From positions 1 through 64,000 of the forward strand of contig JADJHU010000007.1 in NCBI GenBank assembly GCA_016707425.1: a DNA stretch of 64,000 nucleotides. The letters run 5' to 3'. The notes under the pieces are model-generated. The model did no database searches and had not been told where the DNA came from. It saw only the letters and a list, made by a program, of their open reading frames with translations. A program made the translations under genes and the position numbers. Source of the stretch: Gammaproteobacteria bacterium. GTDB lineage: Bacteria; Pseudomonadota; Gammaproteobacteria; Steroidobacterales; Steroidobacteraceae. Below, one piece after another: positions 9,458 to 17,931 of the stretch (its first letter is position 1; each line of letters begins with the position of its first letter).

Positions 9458-10302
9458 CGAACTCGAAGAGTGGGCCGGTTAAGCATGTTCTGGGGCTCTC
9501 GGGCGGGCGCGATAGCGCGGCGCTCGCGGTGTACATGCGCCAGCACCACCCTGAACTCGACATCGAGTATTTCTTTACGGATACCGGCAAAGAGCTGCCT
9601 GAAGTTTATGAGTATCTCGGGCGGCTAGAGGGATTCCTCGGGCGACAGATACTGCGGCTCAACCCAGACCGTGACTTTGATTTCTGGCTCAAGCAGTACA
9701 ACGATTTCCTGCCATCTCCTCAGACCCGCTGGTGTACGCGGCAGCTTAAGCTGCGGCCTTTTGAACGCTGGCTCCGTCCGATCCTCGAAGCCGGCACGAC
9801 GATATACAGCTACGTCGCCATCAGAGGGGACGAGGAGTACCGCGAAGGCTATGCATCCAAACATGAAAGACTAATCGTCAAGCTTCCGTTCAAAGACGCG
9901 GGAATCGACAAGGCCGGTGTGTTGGACATTCTGGATTCCGCCGGTCTGGGCCTCCCGAAATACTATTCATGGAGAACCCGCAGCGGCTGCACGTTCTGCT
10001 TCTTCCAGCAAAAAATTGAGTGGGTACGCCTCCGGGAGGAGCACCCGGAATCATTTGAAGAAGCCAAAGCCTACGAGAAGGATGCCGTCGAACATGGCTC
10101 TCCCTTCACCTGGAGTCAGGGAGAGTCGCTGATCGAGCTTGAGCGCCCCGAGCGCATTGAGCAGATTAAGCGTGACCATGTCGAAAAGGTCGTGCGTGCA
10201 CGCTCCAAATCTATCGCGAACCCGCTTCGGCCGGATTGCGAGCCTCTCGATATTGATGACATCTATGGTAAGGCTAAGGTGTGCCTCACCTGCCACAAGT
10301 GA
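9454..10302 (+). CDS. sspD: SspD/DndC-like PAPS-reductase family ATP pyrophosphatase
   Basis: 282 aa. The PP-loop SGGRDS at residues 16-21 binds and cleaves ATP to AMP and PPi. Cys94 (RWCTRQLK), Cys179/Cys182 (GCTFC) and Cys277/Cys280 (CLTC) provide the ligands expected for the Fe-S cluster of DndC-type sulfur transferases. The enzyme activates the DNA backbone phosphate and takes sulfur from the desulfurase. The start is TTG 9454, overlapping the sspC stop. The next in-frame Met lies after the PP-loop, so TTG is required. The stop is 5 bases from the convergent kinase gene. Confidence 0.8.
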   Translation: MTNSKSGPVKHVLGLSGGRDSAALAVYMRQHHPELDIEYFFTDTGKELPEVYEYLGRLEGFLGRQILRLNPDRDFDFWLKQYNDFLPSPQTRWCTRQLKLRPFERWLRPILEAGTTIYSYVAIRGDEEYREGYASKHERLIVKLPFKDAGIDKAGVLDILDSAGLGLPKYYSWRTRSGCTFCFFQQKIEWVRLREEHPESFEEAKAYEKDAVEHGSPFTWSQGESLIELERPERIEQIKRDHVEKVVRARSKSIANPLRPDCEPLDIDDIYGKAKVCLTCHK

Positions 10303-10307
10303 ATCTT

Positions 10308-11177
10308 CTATTGAGCGGCTAAAGCCTCTTCTAGTCCTTTTAGGAACTCATCGCCAGTCTTTGGGCGCTTATCTCGGCAATGAAGAAGAGCCTGCTCCAT
10401 CACAGGGAACAGCTTGCGTGGTCCCGCCCAATCCGTTTCTTTCAGAATGCCCGTGGGATGGCGACCGTTAACGACATACCAAAAAACCGACGCAAGTTGG
10501 AAGACATCCGAATCCTCCGATATGGCTTCGTCAATGCCGAGGCGTCTATTCTGTGCTTCCGGCGACAGCCAGAACTTCGGTCCCATATTTATGCCGAGCG
10601 GGGCGACATCTTCCTCGCCGGGTGCAACGAGACTGCATAGCCCATAGTCGCCAAGTAGCCATCTCTCGCCAGCTACAAATATATTCTCCGGCTTGATATC
10701 TCGATGAACCGCGCTCTTGTGAAGTTCCGCGAGGGCTGTTGCTAGGCCGCGAAACTGGCCAGCATATCGCTCATACGAGATGGGGCGCTCGCTTCGCACA
10801 AGGTCATCAAGATTGCAGTCAGCAAGTTCCATAATTAGAAAGCGAAGTTTCCCAGACACTCCCGACGGCCCCGTGCGCTTGGCCTTCACCACACCACTGC
10901 CGTAGTATTTTGGAAAGTGATTGCCCCCAACAGCCTTTAGAAGGTCGATTTCACGGGTAAAGCGTTTCTTGCTGGAGCGGCTGAAGTTCAGAAGAAACTT
11001 GATCGCTCGCGGCTCGTCGCTTCCACGGTCGCGGCATCTGAAGACTGCCGCATTTCCTCCTCGCGCAATCCATTCCTCAAGATCATAGATTCTGCCATCT
11101 TCTCCACGAATTTCCGAAGACAAGGTATAGGCCTTGCCTTGACGAAGCTCATCTGGATCGAAGTACACATGGCTCAT
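10308..11177 (-). CDS. Serine/threonine protein kinase, last gene of the accessory defence unit
   Basis: 289 aa and apparently catalytically complete. Glycine loop RGGNAAVF (39-46), Lys60 in AIKF, helix-C Glu76, catalytic loop HRDIKPEN (158-165), and DYG at 177-179 in place of DFG. I see no transmembrane or sensor domain. The start is ATG 11177, which overlaps the stop of the DUF262 gene (ATGA). A longer frame to 11228 exists, but its extra 17 residues look non-coding. Translational coupling to DUF262 suggests the two products work together. Its substrate is unknown. It could signal phage attack or phosphorothioation status within this system. Kinases do occur in other anti-phage systems, but I know of none described in this pairing. 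Confidence 0.85.
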   Translation of the reverse strand: MSHVYFDPDELRQGKAYTLSSEIRGEDGRIYDLEEWIARGGNAAVFRCRDRGSDEPRAIKFLLNFSRSSKKRFTREIDLLKAVGGNHFPKYYGSGVVKAKRTGPSGVSGKLRFLIMELADCNLDDLVRSERPISYERYAGQFRGLATALAELHKSAVHRDIKPENIFVAGERWLLGDYGLCSLVAPGEEDVAPLGINMGPKFWLSPEAQNRRLGIDEAISEDSDVFQLASVFWYVVNGRHPTGILKETDWAGPRKLFPVMEQALLHCRDKRPKTGDEFLKGLEEALAAQ

Positions 11178-12457
11178 GGCGTCTTGGGCCGCACTACATG
11201 CATATAGTCCGCGTGTCCCTCGATACATGCGGCATGGGCCCAGGTGGCATTACTGACTTGGAAAGCGCTGAGGTCTCGTCGCCATGCCAGCACGCAACCA
11301 TCGAATTGGCTGCGGATCTCAAGATTGCACTGCGGGCACTCAAAGACCGGGTCTGGACACATCCCGGACGGCTCAATAGAAAGCCCGTCCATAACGGCAT
11401 AGTAGATAGTGGTTGCGGGTTCATCGGGCGGCGCTGCTCGATAGGTGCCGCGAAGGAAGGCGCTAAGAAAATCCTGCCGCCACTTGCGGCTTGCGTGGGA
11501 GTTTGCCTGCGATACGCACTTAATGGCGTATTCGCTGAGAATTGGAATATCGCCTTCAGGACGGATGTTGTAATCCAAGATGTCGAAGTCTTCCTGGAGG
11601 GCGTCAATATTCTTGTCTCGTAAGGACAAGCCCTCACTGGCAAACTCGCTCACGGCAAGAAAAAGAGAATAGAAGTCCGCTTTTTGCTTGAAGCGGGTTT
11701 CGTCGATGGCTTTCTCGCCCCCAAACAGTAGGGCAATCTCATCCAATGTTGAGGTATAGATCTGCTCTATCTTCTTGCGATCTTCCTTTGGCCACTTAAC
11801 AAGAGACTTATAGTAATCATCTAGAGACTTCTTTTTGTCTTGCGCGCCCGCCAAAAGACCGGCGAGCAATTCAGAGATATACTCCACATCGGCATAACGG
11901 CGTCGATTCGCTGCCGTAAATATCCCACAGCTTTCTAGAAATGCGTGATTTGCGAGTTCTTCTGAAGCATTCAAGAAGTCCCCGGGGAAATCTGCTCTGC
12001 GAAGCTCTTGCTTCGTGAGTGCAACTGTATACTTGTTGACTCGCGAGTAGACTTCTCTCGTTTCCTGATCCGTGGGGTTTATCGCTTCGTTGAAGTCGAT
12101 CTGATACGAAAGAATCTGATTCTGCGTTTCTTCATCGAGCTGAGAGAAGGTCTTGCCCTTATGCGGGCCTTCATATGGATCGTCGAGAGGGAACTTGTCA
12201 GCCAAGTAATCAAGTATCGCGGTCGTGCGTTGTTGACCGTCGATCACGACGCGGTAGGTGTGAGTTTTCTGAAGGCGGTTGGCGAGGAATATTTTCGGCA
12301 TCGGTATGCCGCGCAATATCGTGTCGATCAGCATGTTCCGCGCAGCCTGACTCCACACTTCTTGCCTTTGAAAGGCGGGCTGAAGCTCCAAGAGTTTATT
12401 GGAATGCCAATCGCGTAGATCGGATATCGGATGCGGGCTGCTGTTCCACTTCGCCAT
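11174..12457 (-). CDS. DUF262 protein with a Cys/His tail and no DUF1524 nuclease
   Basis: 427 aa. The N-terminal DUF262 domain has FQR (29-31) and DGQQRTTA (73-80), the nucleotide-binding motifs seen in SspE and GmrS. SspE uses this domain to sense phosphorothioate DNA, and its C-terminal DUF1524 HNH domain cuts. Here no HNH is visible. The C-terminus instead has Cys374-x2-Cys377 and His408-x2-Cys411, a possible zinc site. The gene follows the 153-aa gene by 35 bases and overlaps the kinase by four. I infer a DUF262 sensor whose output is the kinase, or a specificity factor for the helicase/ATPase module. The segment is clearly AT-richer than its surroundings. Confidence 0.8.
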   Translation of the reverse strand: MAKWNSSPHPISDLRDWHSNKLLELQPAFQRQEVWSQAARNMLIDTILRGIPMPKIFLANRLQKTHTYRVVIDGQQRTTAILDYLADKFPLDDPYEGPHKGKTFSQLDEETQNQILSYQIDFNEAINPTDQETREVYSRVNKYTVALTKQELRRADFPGDFLNASEELANHAFLESCGIFTAANRRRYADVEYISELLAGLLAGAQDKKKSLDDYYKSLVKWPKEDRKKIEQIYTSTLDEIALLFGGEKAIDETRFKQKADFYSLFLAVSEFASEGLSLRDKNIDALQEDFDILDYNIRPEGDIPILSEYAIKCVSQANSHASRKWRQDFLSAFLRGTYRAAPPDEPATTIYYAVMDGLSIEPSGMCPDPVFECPQCNLEIRSQFDGCVLAWRRDLSAFQVSNATWAHAACIEGHADYMHVVRPKTP

Positions 12458-12492
12458 CGTTATGAAGCCTTATTCCTGTATATCGGCAATTG

Positions 12493-12954
12493 TCACGCCG
12501 CTTGCTTCCGGCGAAGCAGGTTGTCGATGGAGTCTGAGAGATTCCAGATGGGTTCGGCATCTCCGTCCTTGAGCATCTCAAGAACTTTTGGAAGTCCGGC
12601 TACGGCAAGCCCGCTGAAGAGCGCCATCATCTTTCGTGGTTCAGAGACGACCTGGATGTCCCCGGTACGGCCGATAGCAACAAGCATAAGTGCGTGAACC
12701 CGCCAGGGATCGCTGCTGAAGATGGAGCCGTCGATGATCTTGCGTGTCTCATACTGACTGATATTTTCGGGCTCAAGGTCGAGTCGAGCGGCGACACACA
12801 CGGCCATAAACCAAAGATCAACCATGCGCGGAAACGGGCTTTGGTCTATTACGGCACTGCCGCCGGTCTGCGAATAGCGGCTGAAGGCTTCATGAAACTG
12901 GGCCGGCACATGGATGTCGATAGCTTGGAAGGGATTGAAGTATCGGTCTGCCAT
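12493..12954 (-). CDS. 153-aa protein of unknown function in the accessory defence unit
   Basis: The product begins MADRYFNPFQAIDIHVP and is predicted soluble and mainly helical, with no cysteine cluster, P-loop or nuclease motif that I recognise. It follows the SMC-like ATPase gene by 8 bases and precedes the DUF262 gene by 35, so it is almost certainly co-transcribed. A small helical protein between the ATPase and the sensor could be an adaptor or a DNA-end-binding subunit, but nothing in the sequence shows this. Confidence 0.65.
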   Translation of the reverse strand: MADRYFNPFQAIDIHVPAQFHEAFSRYSQTGGSAVIDQSPFPRMVDLWFMAVCVAARLDLEPENISQYETRKIIDGSIFSSDPWRVHALMLVAIGRTGDIQVVSEPRKMMALFSGLAVAGLPKVLEMLKDGDAEPIWNLSDSIDNLLRRKQAA

Positions 12955-14277
12955 GTTGCCTCCTACGACGCCATTTCAATCTGGGTATCTGAGTCCGCGC
13001 GGCGCTGGCATAGCGGACACTCGCTTCTATGGTTACAGCCGCAACGCAAGACCTTGCGCTCGCTGACGCCCGGATCATTCACCAACATTCTGGGGTAGTG
13101 CGCAGGATTGGTCAGCGTGACGACCGTGCCGGCGGCCTCGTCGATGATCTCCTCGCATCCCGCAATCTCGTCGTGCGTTAGAAACAAGATGAGCTGGGCG
13201 CTTTCACGGATAGCAGTCTTGAGGAGCGAGCGCTTTACGAATCCGCTTGTCATGCCGAGCGGCGTATCAATGACGTTCGGAGCTTCAACCTCACTCACTT
13301 TGGTCAGTGCAAGAATGAAAGCTAGGGTTAATGCCCGGCGGGACGCGCCGTTCAAATCACGATCTGGGTTCAAAGTCCGGTCATTCGGGCCATAGACCTT
13401 GATGTCGAACTCCGAGCTGATCTCGGCCCGCCGAATGATCGCGCCTTGCTCAGGGTCGGCGCCAATCATCTCTAGGAAGATGCGGTTCATCAGTCCGCTG
13501 ACCTTGCGCAGCTCTTCCTTCGTTATCCGGTCATAGGCTTTCTGGAGAACGCGGGACACGTCCTGCGTAACCTCCAACTCCGCAAGCATCCGTGCGCCTT
13601 TCTTTTGCTCCCGCAGAAGGCGTTCGAGTTCGCCCTTCAGTTGATCGCGTTCGGTGCGCAGGCCGTGGAGCTGTGTTTCAATGGAGGAGCGGCGCGATAG
13701 ATGGCGGTCGCGTTGGTCGTTGTACTGACGGCGCGTCTCGCGCAATCCCTGCACGTCGGTATCGGGTAGAGAATCCAGCTCCAGTTCGAGGGCGCGGAAC
13801 TTCCGTCCAGCGTCATCGCGCAGGGTCTTGAGGCCGTCGCGGCGCTCAACAACCTTTTTATAGTCATCCAGCCAGGCGCTTCCATCGGACTCGAACGGTT
13901 TGGAGCCGAAATAGAGTTCAGTGACAATCTCCTGAATCTCGTCGGCCCGCAGGCTATCGTCGATCAGCTTCTGAATATGTGTCCGGCGATGCTCGCAACC
14001 GGGATCGTCCGAGGCCAACGACTCGCCGCAGATACAGAGTTCGGCGGCAAGACGATTCTGGAGAACGGGGATCGTGGTATTGGGGATTTTCCCTTGATCG
14101 TGGAGTTCTTCCAGCTTGCCGAACGCGCGCTTGAGAACAGGCGCAAGTAGGTCAGTTGCAAGCGCCTTGCTGCAGGATTTCCCCGATGGGGACCGGCTGA
14201 TTTCGCGAGTTGGGGACCACCATGAAAAGGTCACCGACGGAGCCGTAAACGACGATTCTTAGGCATCCTTTCGCTTG

Positions 14278-15061
14278 CTAACAAGTTTTCGGGCTTTGAC
14301 CGCGGTAGCTCTCGCCGGTGATGTTCAGGACCAGTGCGGAGTGTTCCAGGCGGTCGCGGATGGCGTCGGCGATGACCGGATCGGCGATCACCTCGCTCCA
14401 GTGATCGAGCGGCGTGTGTGGTGAACAGAGTGGACTTGTCGATGGATCGCTCCTCGAGCAGCTCGCACAGATCCTGGGCCTCGGTCGCCGAGTTTTCGCA
14501 GTCCGAAGTCATCGATGACGACGAGCTCGGGCCTGGCGAGCTTGTCGCGGTAACGCAGGTAGTGCCGCTGGAGCGGGCCAGTGCCAGATTCTCGAGCCAG
14601 GTGGTGAGCGTCATGTACAGCACCGACATGCCGCAGGCGCAGGCATGGAGCCCGGTGGCCTGGGCGATGAACGTCTTGCCGACGCCGGTGGGTCCGATCA
14701 GCAGCACGGGTCTGGCATCGTGCAGCCACTGCAGGCCGTAGAGTTCCTTGATCTGTGCTTTGCTGATGGAGCGGCTGGCGGTGAAGTCGATGTCCTCGAA
14801 CGCCGGGCGCAGGGTGAACTTCGCGGCCTTGATGCGATACCCGGTCTTGCGCTCCTGCCGGTAGTCGGCTTCGGCCTGCAGCAGGGTATCGAGCAGTTCG
14901 CTGTAGCTGGTCTTCTCGCGCGTGGCGTCGTGCAGGGCTTTGTCGACGGCGCCGAGCATGCCGAGCAGTTTCATCTCGGCCATCAGGTTTTTTTGGCGAT
15001 CGCGGTACTCATAGGTCCAAGGTCTCCTGGGTTGAGGTGGGCGGAACGGAAGTAGCGTCAT
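14278..15061 (-). pseudogene. istB: IstB-like transposition ATPase, frameshifted
   Basis: The ATG at 15061 overlaps the istA stop (ATGA). The product shows LIGPTGVGKTFIAQA (Walker A) and, after a frame change near 14550, PELVVIDDFGLRKL (Walker B). Further shifts are needed before the C-terminus HSALVLNITGESYRG ending at 14278. IstB is the AAA+ helper that stimulates IstA and contributes to target choice. At least two indels, so inactive if the sequence is accurate. Confidence 0.8.
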
Positions 15062-16550
15062 CGTGGCGCGGGCGTAGCGGAGCAGGGATTGCCGGGGCGG
15101 CGCACGATCTCGCGTCCGGCCGGCGGCGAGACGGCCTGTTTGCGGGCCTGCTCGAGCAGCGCCTGGAAGTACGTCAGGCGGTATTTGTTGTAGCGCCGCA
15201 TGCTCGCGATGGCCGCCGCGATGCGTTCGCTGGCGAGCTCGTGGCCGCTGCGGTGGATTTCCTTGGTGCAGCGGCTGACGAACCCCTGGCAGCGGCGGAT
15301 GTTGCCGAACACGTCGGCGTTGAACAGCTCCACGAACAACCGGTTCAGCTCCGGGTGGATGAAGGGACTGCGACAGCAATTTCTGCGGGGTGGCCTCGTA
15401 GCAGGCCTGGGACGGGCGGAAGTGCGCGTCGATCTTGATCCGCCGGCCATTGCGATGGCGGCTGCGCGGATGGATCGCCAGGCGTTCGAGCCGCAGGAAG
15501 ATCTCGACCTGGTTCCCGGTGAGCTTGATCCGCAGCTTCTTGTGCCGGTGGATGTGCGGGGCGCTGTAGTAGTCGCCCTCGACATAGACGTAGCAGTCAG
15601 CGTGCAGCTTGGCCTCCTTCCACTCCCCCACAGTCCACGTCACCGATCGGCAGCGGCTTGAGGGCGGCCTTCTCGACCGTCTCATAGCGCTCGCGGCGCG
15701 AGACGCCGAAGCGCGAGTGACGTCGCTCGTTGATGTGTCGATGCACTCGGCCAACGCCGTGTTGATCTCGCTGATCGAGGTGAAGCGCCGGCGCCGTAGC
15801 GGAAGCGCACATACCGCATGAGGATTTTGACCAGTCCCTCTGCGATCGCCTTGTCCCTGGGGTGGTCGGGCCGCGCCGGCACCACGGCCGTGGCGTAATC
15901 GGCGGCCAGCTGTGCATAGGCAGGGTTCAGGTCCGGGTCATACAGGTGGCACTTGAGTACGCCCTGCTTCAGGCAATCGGGCACGGTCACGTGCGGGACG
16001 CCGCCGTAATAGGCATACATCCGCCGGTGACTGGCCAGCCAGTTGCGGCTCTTCATGTCCTCGGCCGCCCAGGCAAAGAGCAGCTGGCTGAAGCCGAGCC
16101 CGGCGACAAACACCCAGGCCTTGCGGATCTCGCCGGTCGGCACATTGGATCCACGCGATCGGATCGCCGGCGTAGTCGACCTCGACACGCTCGCCGGGCT
16201 CGAACTCGCGCGCCGTGACCGAGGCTTCCCGGTACTGCGGAACTTGCGGTAGAACTGCTTCCAGAAGTTCGGGTACGTGGTCAGCTGCCGGGCACGCTCT
16301 TCCCACAGGAACTTCAGCGGATGACCCAGGCCCAGATCGTGGATCAGCGTCGGCCAGTCGATCTGCGACATCCACAACGGATCGGGCGGCGACTCGGCGC
16401 GTCCGGTGAGCGGCGCTCGCCGTCGCGTACCTCGCGGACCGTGCGCCGCGAACAGCCCAGGGCGCGGGCAATCTCGCGCAGGCTGCGGCCCTCGGCCAGC
16501 CGCCGCCGGATCTCCTCGTACCGATGCACCGTCATGCTGCGAAGCCCCAT
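15058..16550 (-). pseudogene. istA: IstA-like transposase, multiply frameshifted
   Basis: Starting at ATG 16550, the first ~50 residues (MTVHRYEEIRRRLAEGRSLREIARALG) form the helix-turn-helix of IS21 transposases. The catalytic core is readable only by switching frames: GERVEVDYAGDPI (first Asp of DDE), WVFVAGLGFSQL, YGGVPHVTVPDCLK (second Asp region) and DKAIAEGLVKILMRY (Glu region). The C-terminal part reads YYSAPHIHRHKKLRI and ends at 15058. Four or more indels make it non-functional as given. Confidence 0.8.
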
Positions 16551-17693
16551 GCTGCCGTCTCCTGCGTGGTTACCCACGCAGGGTGCGACAGCCAGGCCCG
16601 GCACGCCGGCCACGACGACCGCGACAGCCTCCGAACACCAGCACTGAACGCCAATCTGAACATCCGCGGACCACTCCATCCATGGCTCGCAGGTGGTCCC
16701 CAACTGAGGAAATCGGGTGGTCCCCATCACAGGAAATCGGGTGGGTCAATCCGAGGAAATCGTGCACCTTGCCTCGAAAGAGCTGAGAGTGCTCTTTGTT
16801 CGCGGCCACGATCTGATCGTCGAGTTGCTTGATCTCTCGCTTGGCATGTTCGAGGTCTCTGCGCAGCTTCTCTTTATCGCCTTTCTGCAATGCGGAAGCG
16901 ATCTTGCGGTCCGTCTCTTCGACTTTTCCTTCGAATGCCTCGAACTGTTGCTTCGCATCCTCAAGGTCCGTTTCGAGCTTCGCAGCGGTCTTGTCGATGT
17001 CTTCGAGGCGGGACGCAACGGCTTTCAACTCGTTGCTTGCGTCGCCCTGTTTGGCTTTACGGTTAACATCCGCTGCCGCCTTCTGGACATGCTTCATCGC
17101 TTGCTCAATGACGCCGAGCCCGAGCAGAGAACGGATCGCCCGCTGGACGCGGTCGCGCTTCGTGGATTGCGCCACGTCGGCTTCAATAAAGCTTAGAGCC
17201 CGGTCTCCGTCGGTAAAAAATACTTCTCGCAGTTCCGGCGGTAGTTCTTCGTTGATAAAGGAGTCCGGTGACTCAATCGGCGAAGCCCCTGTGTCGTTCA
17301 GGGCAAACAGACGTACGGTCGAGGGTGTGCGCCGCCCGGTCGCATCAACCTCTTCATACGCCGCGCGCACAATGCGGTATCGGCGGCGGGTTTCGTGCAG
17401 GACGCCGCCTGTCTGGCGGTGGGTTGTGAGTTCAAACTCGACGGTGGCTGTAATCGGCACGCGCCGCCCGTCTGCCTCGCCATCCCAGTCTATTGGATGC
17501 AAGCGGAAACCTTCCCCCTTGCCTGGCAAAGCGCTGTCTCCATATAGCGCCCACTGAAGCGCATGAAGGATGGTCGTCTTGCCGGATTCGTTAGCGGCAC
17601 GGATGACCGTTAGCTTCTTCTTGTCATCTATAGAGAATCGAAGCTCAAGATCGCGCAAGAGGCGGAAATTCTGAAATTCTGCGCGAAGCAGCT

Positions 17694-17930
17694 TCATGCA
17701 TCCTCTCCCGTGTCATGGCCGAGTTGTCCCGCCAGAAAGCGGGCTGCGGCTCCGCACTTGTCATTGATTTTCTGCTGAATGTTCAGTGCTGCGAGACGAT
17801 GATCCCGTTCGTATTTGAGGATGTCGGTGATGACCTCCTGGATTTCCTCATGATACCCAGGGCAGCGCTCCTGAATACCGGCGCATTCTTCAAGGATGAT
17901 CGAGATGATCTTCTTGTCGTTCAGGGGCAT
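17694..17930 (-). CDS. 78-aa helical protein between helicase and ATPase genes
   Basis: Starts at ATG 17930, one base after the helicase stop, and its stop overlaps the ATPase start (ATGA). The sequence is charged and helical (IISIILEECAGIQERC, LKYERDHRLAALNIQQKIND) with four cysteines and no recognisable domain. Position and coupling point to a small subunit linking the helicase to the SMC-like ATPase, comparable in place to the small middle proteins of DndFGH/SspFGH-type modules. That comparison is by layout only. Confidence 0.65.
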   Translation of the reverse strand: MPLNDKKIISIILEECAGIQERCPGYHEEIQEVITDILKYERDHRLAALNIQQKINDKCGAAARFLAGQLGHDTGEDA

Positions 17931-17931
17931 A

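Larger units (their letters stand above)
14171..16766 (-). mobile_element. IS21-family insertion sequence, copy 1 (2596 bp)
   Basis: Ends read TGCAGGATTTCC (14171) and, inverted, TGCACGATTTCC (16766), 11 of 12 identical. Each end carries additional subterminal copies of a gATTTCC...TGGGGACC unit, the multiple-repeat design of IS21. The 6-base direct repeat CCTTGC flanks it (14165-14170 and 16767-16772). It carries istA and istB on the minus strand, both broken by small indels. Confidence 0.92.
12963..17697 (-). pseudogene. SMC/DndD-like ATPase split by an IS21-family element
   Basis: N-terminal half (ATG 17697): MKLLRAEFQNFRLL, a Walker A variant AANESGKTT (residues 34-42), then a long coiled coil. 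C-terminal half (to 12963): a Cys motif CICGES, more coiled coil, an ABC-signature-like LNGASRRALTLAF, Walker B VIDTPLG and the switch LFLTHDE. The insertion lies after LFRGK. Removing 14171-16766 plus one 6-base target repeat joins LFRGK to ALATDLLAPVLK in frame and gives 2133 nt, 710 aa. The family includes DndD and RecN/Rad50-like ATPases that act with nucleases or helicases on DNA. The ATG overlaps the stop of the 78-aa gene. As it stands the protein cannot be made whole, and genes downstream (12954-10308) may suffer polarity. Confidence 0.9.

Noticed and set aside
12493..12954. DndE homologue
   Set aside because: Lacks the short basic DndE pattern, and the cassette is DUF4007-based (Ssp) with no DndB-type DGQHR protein.
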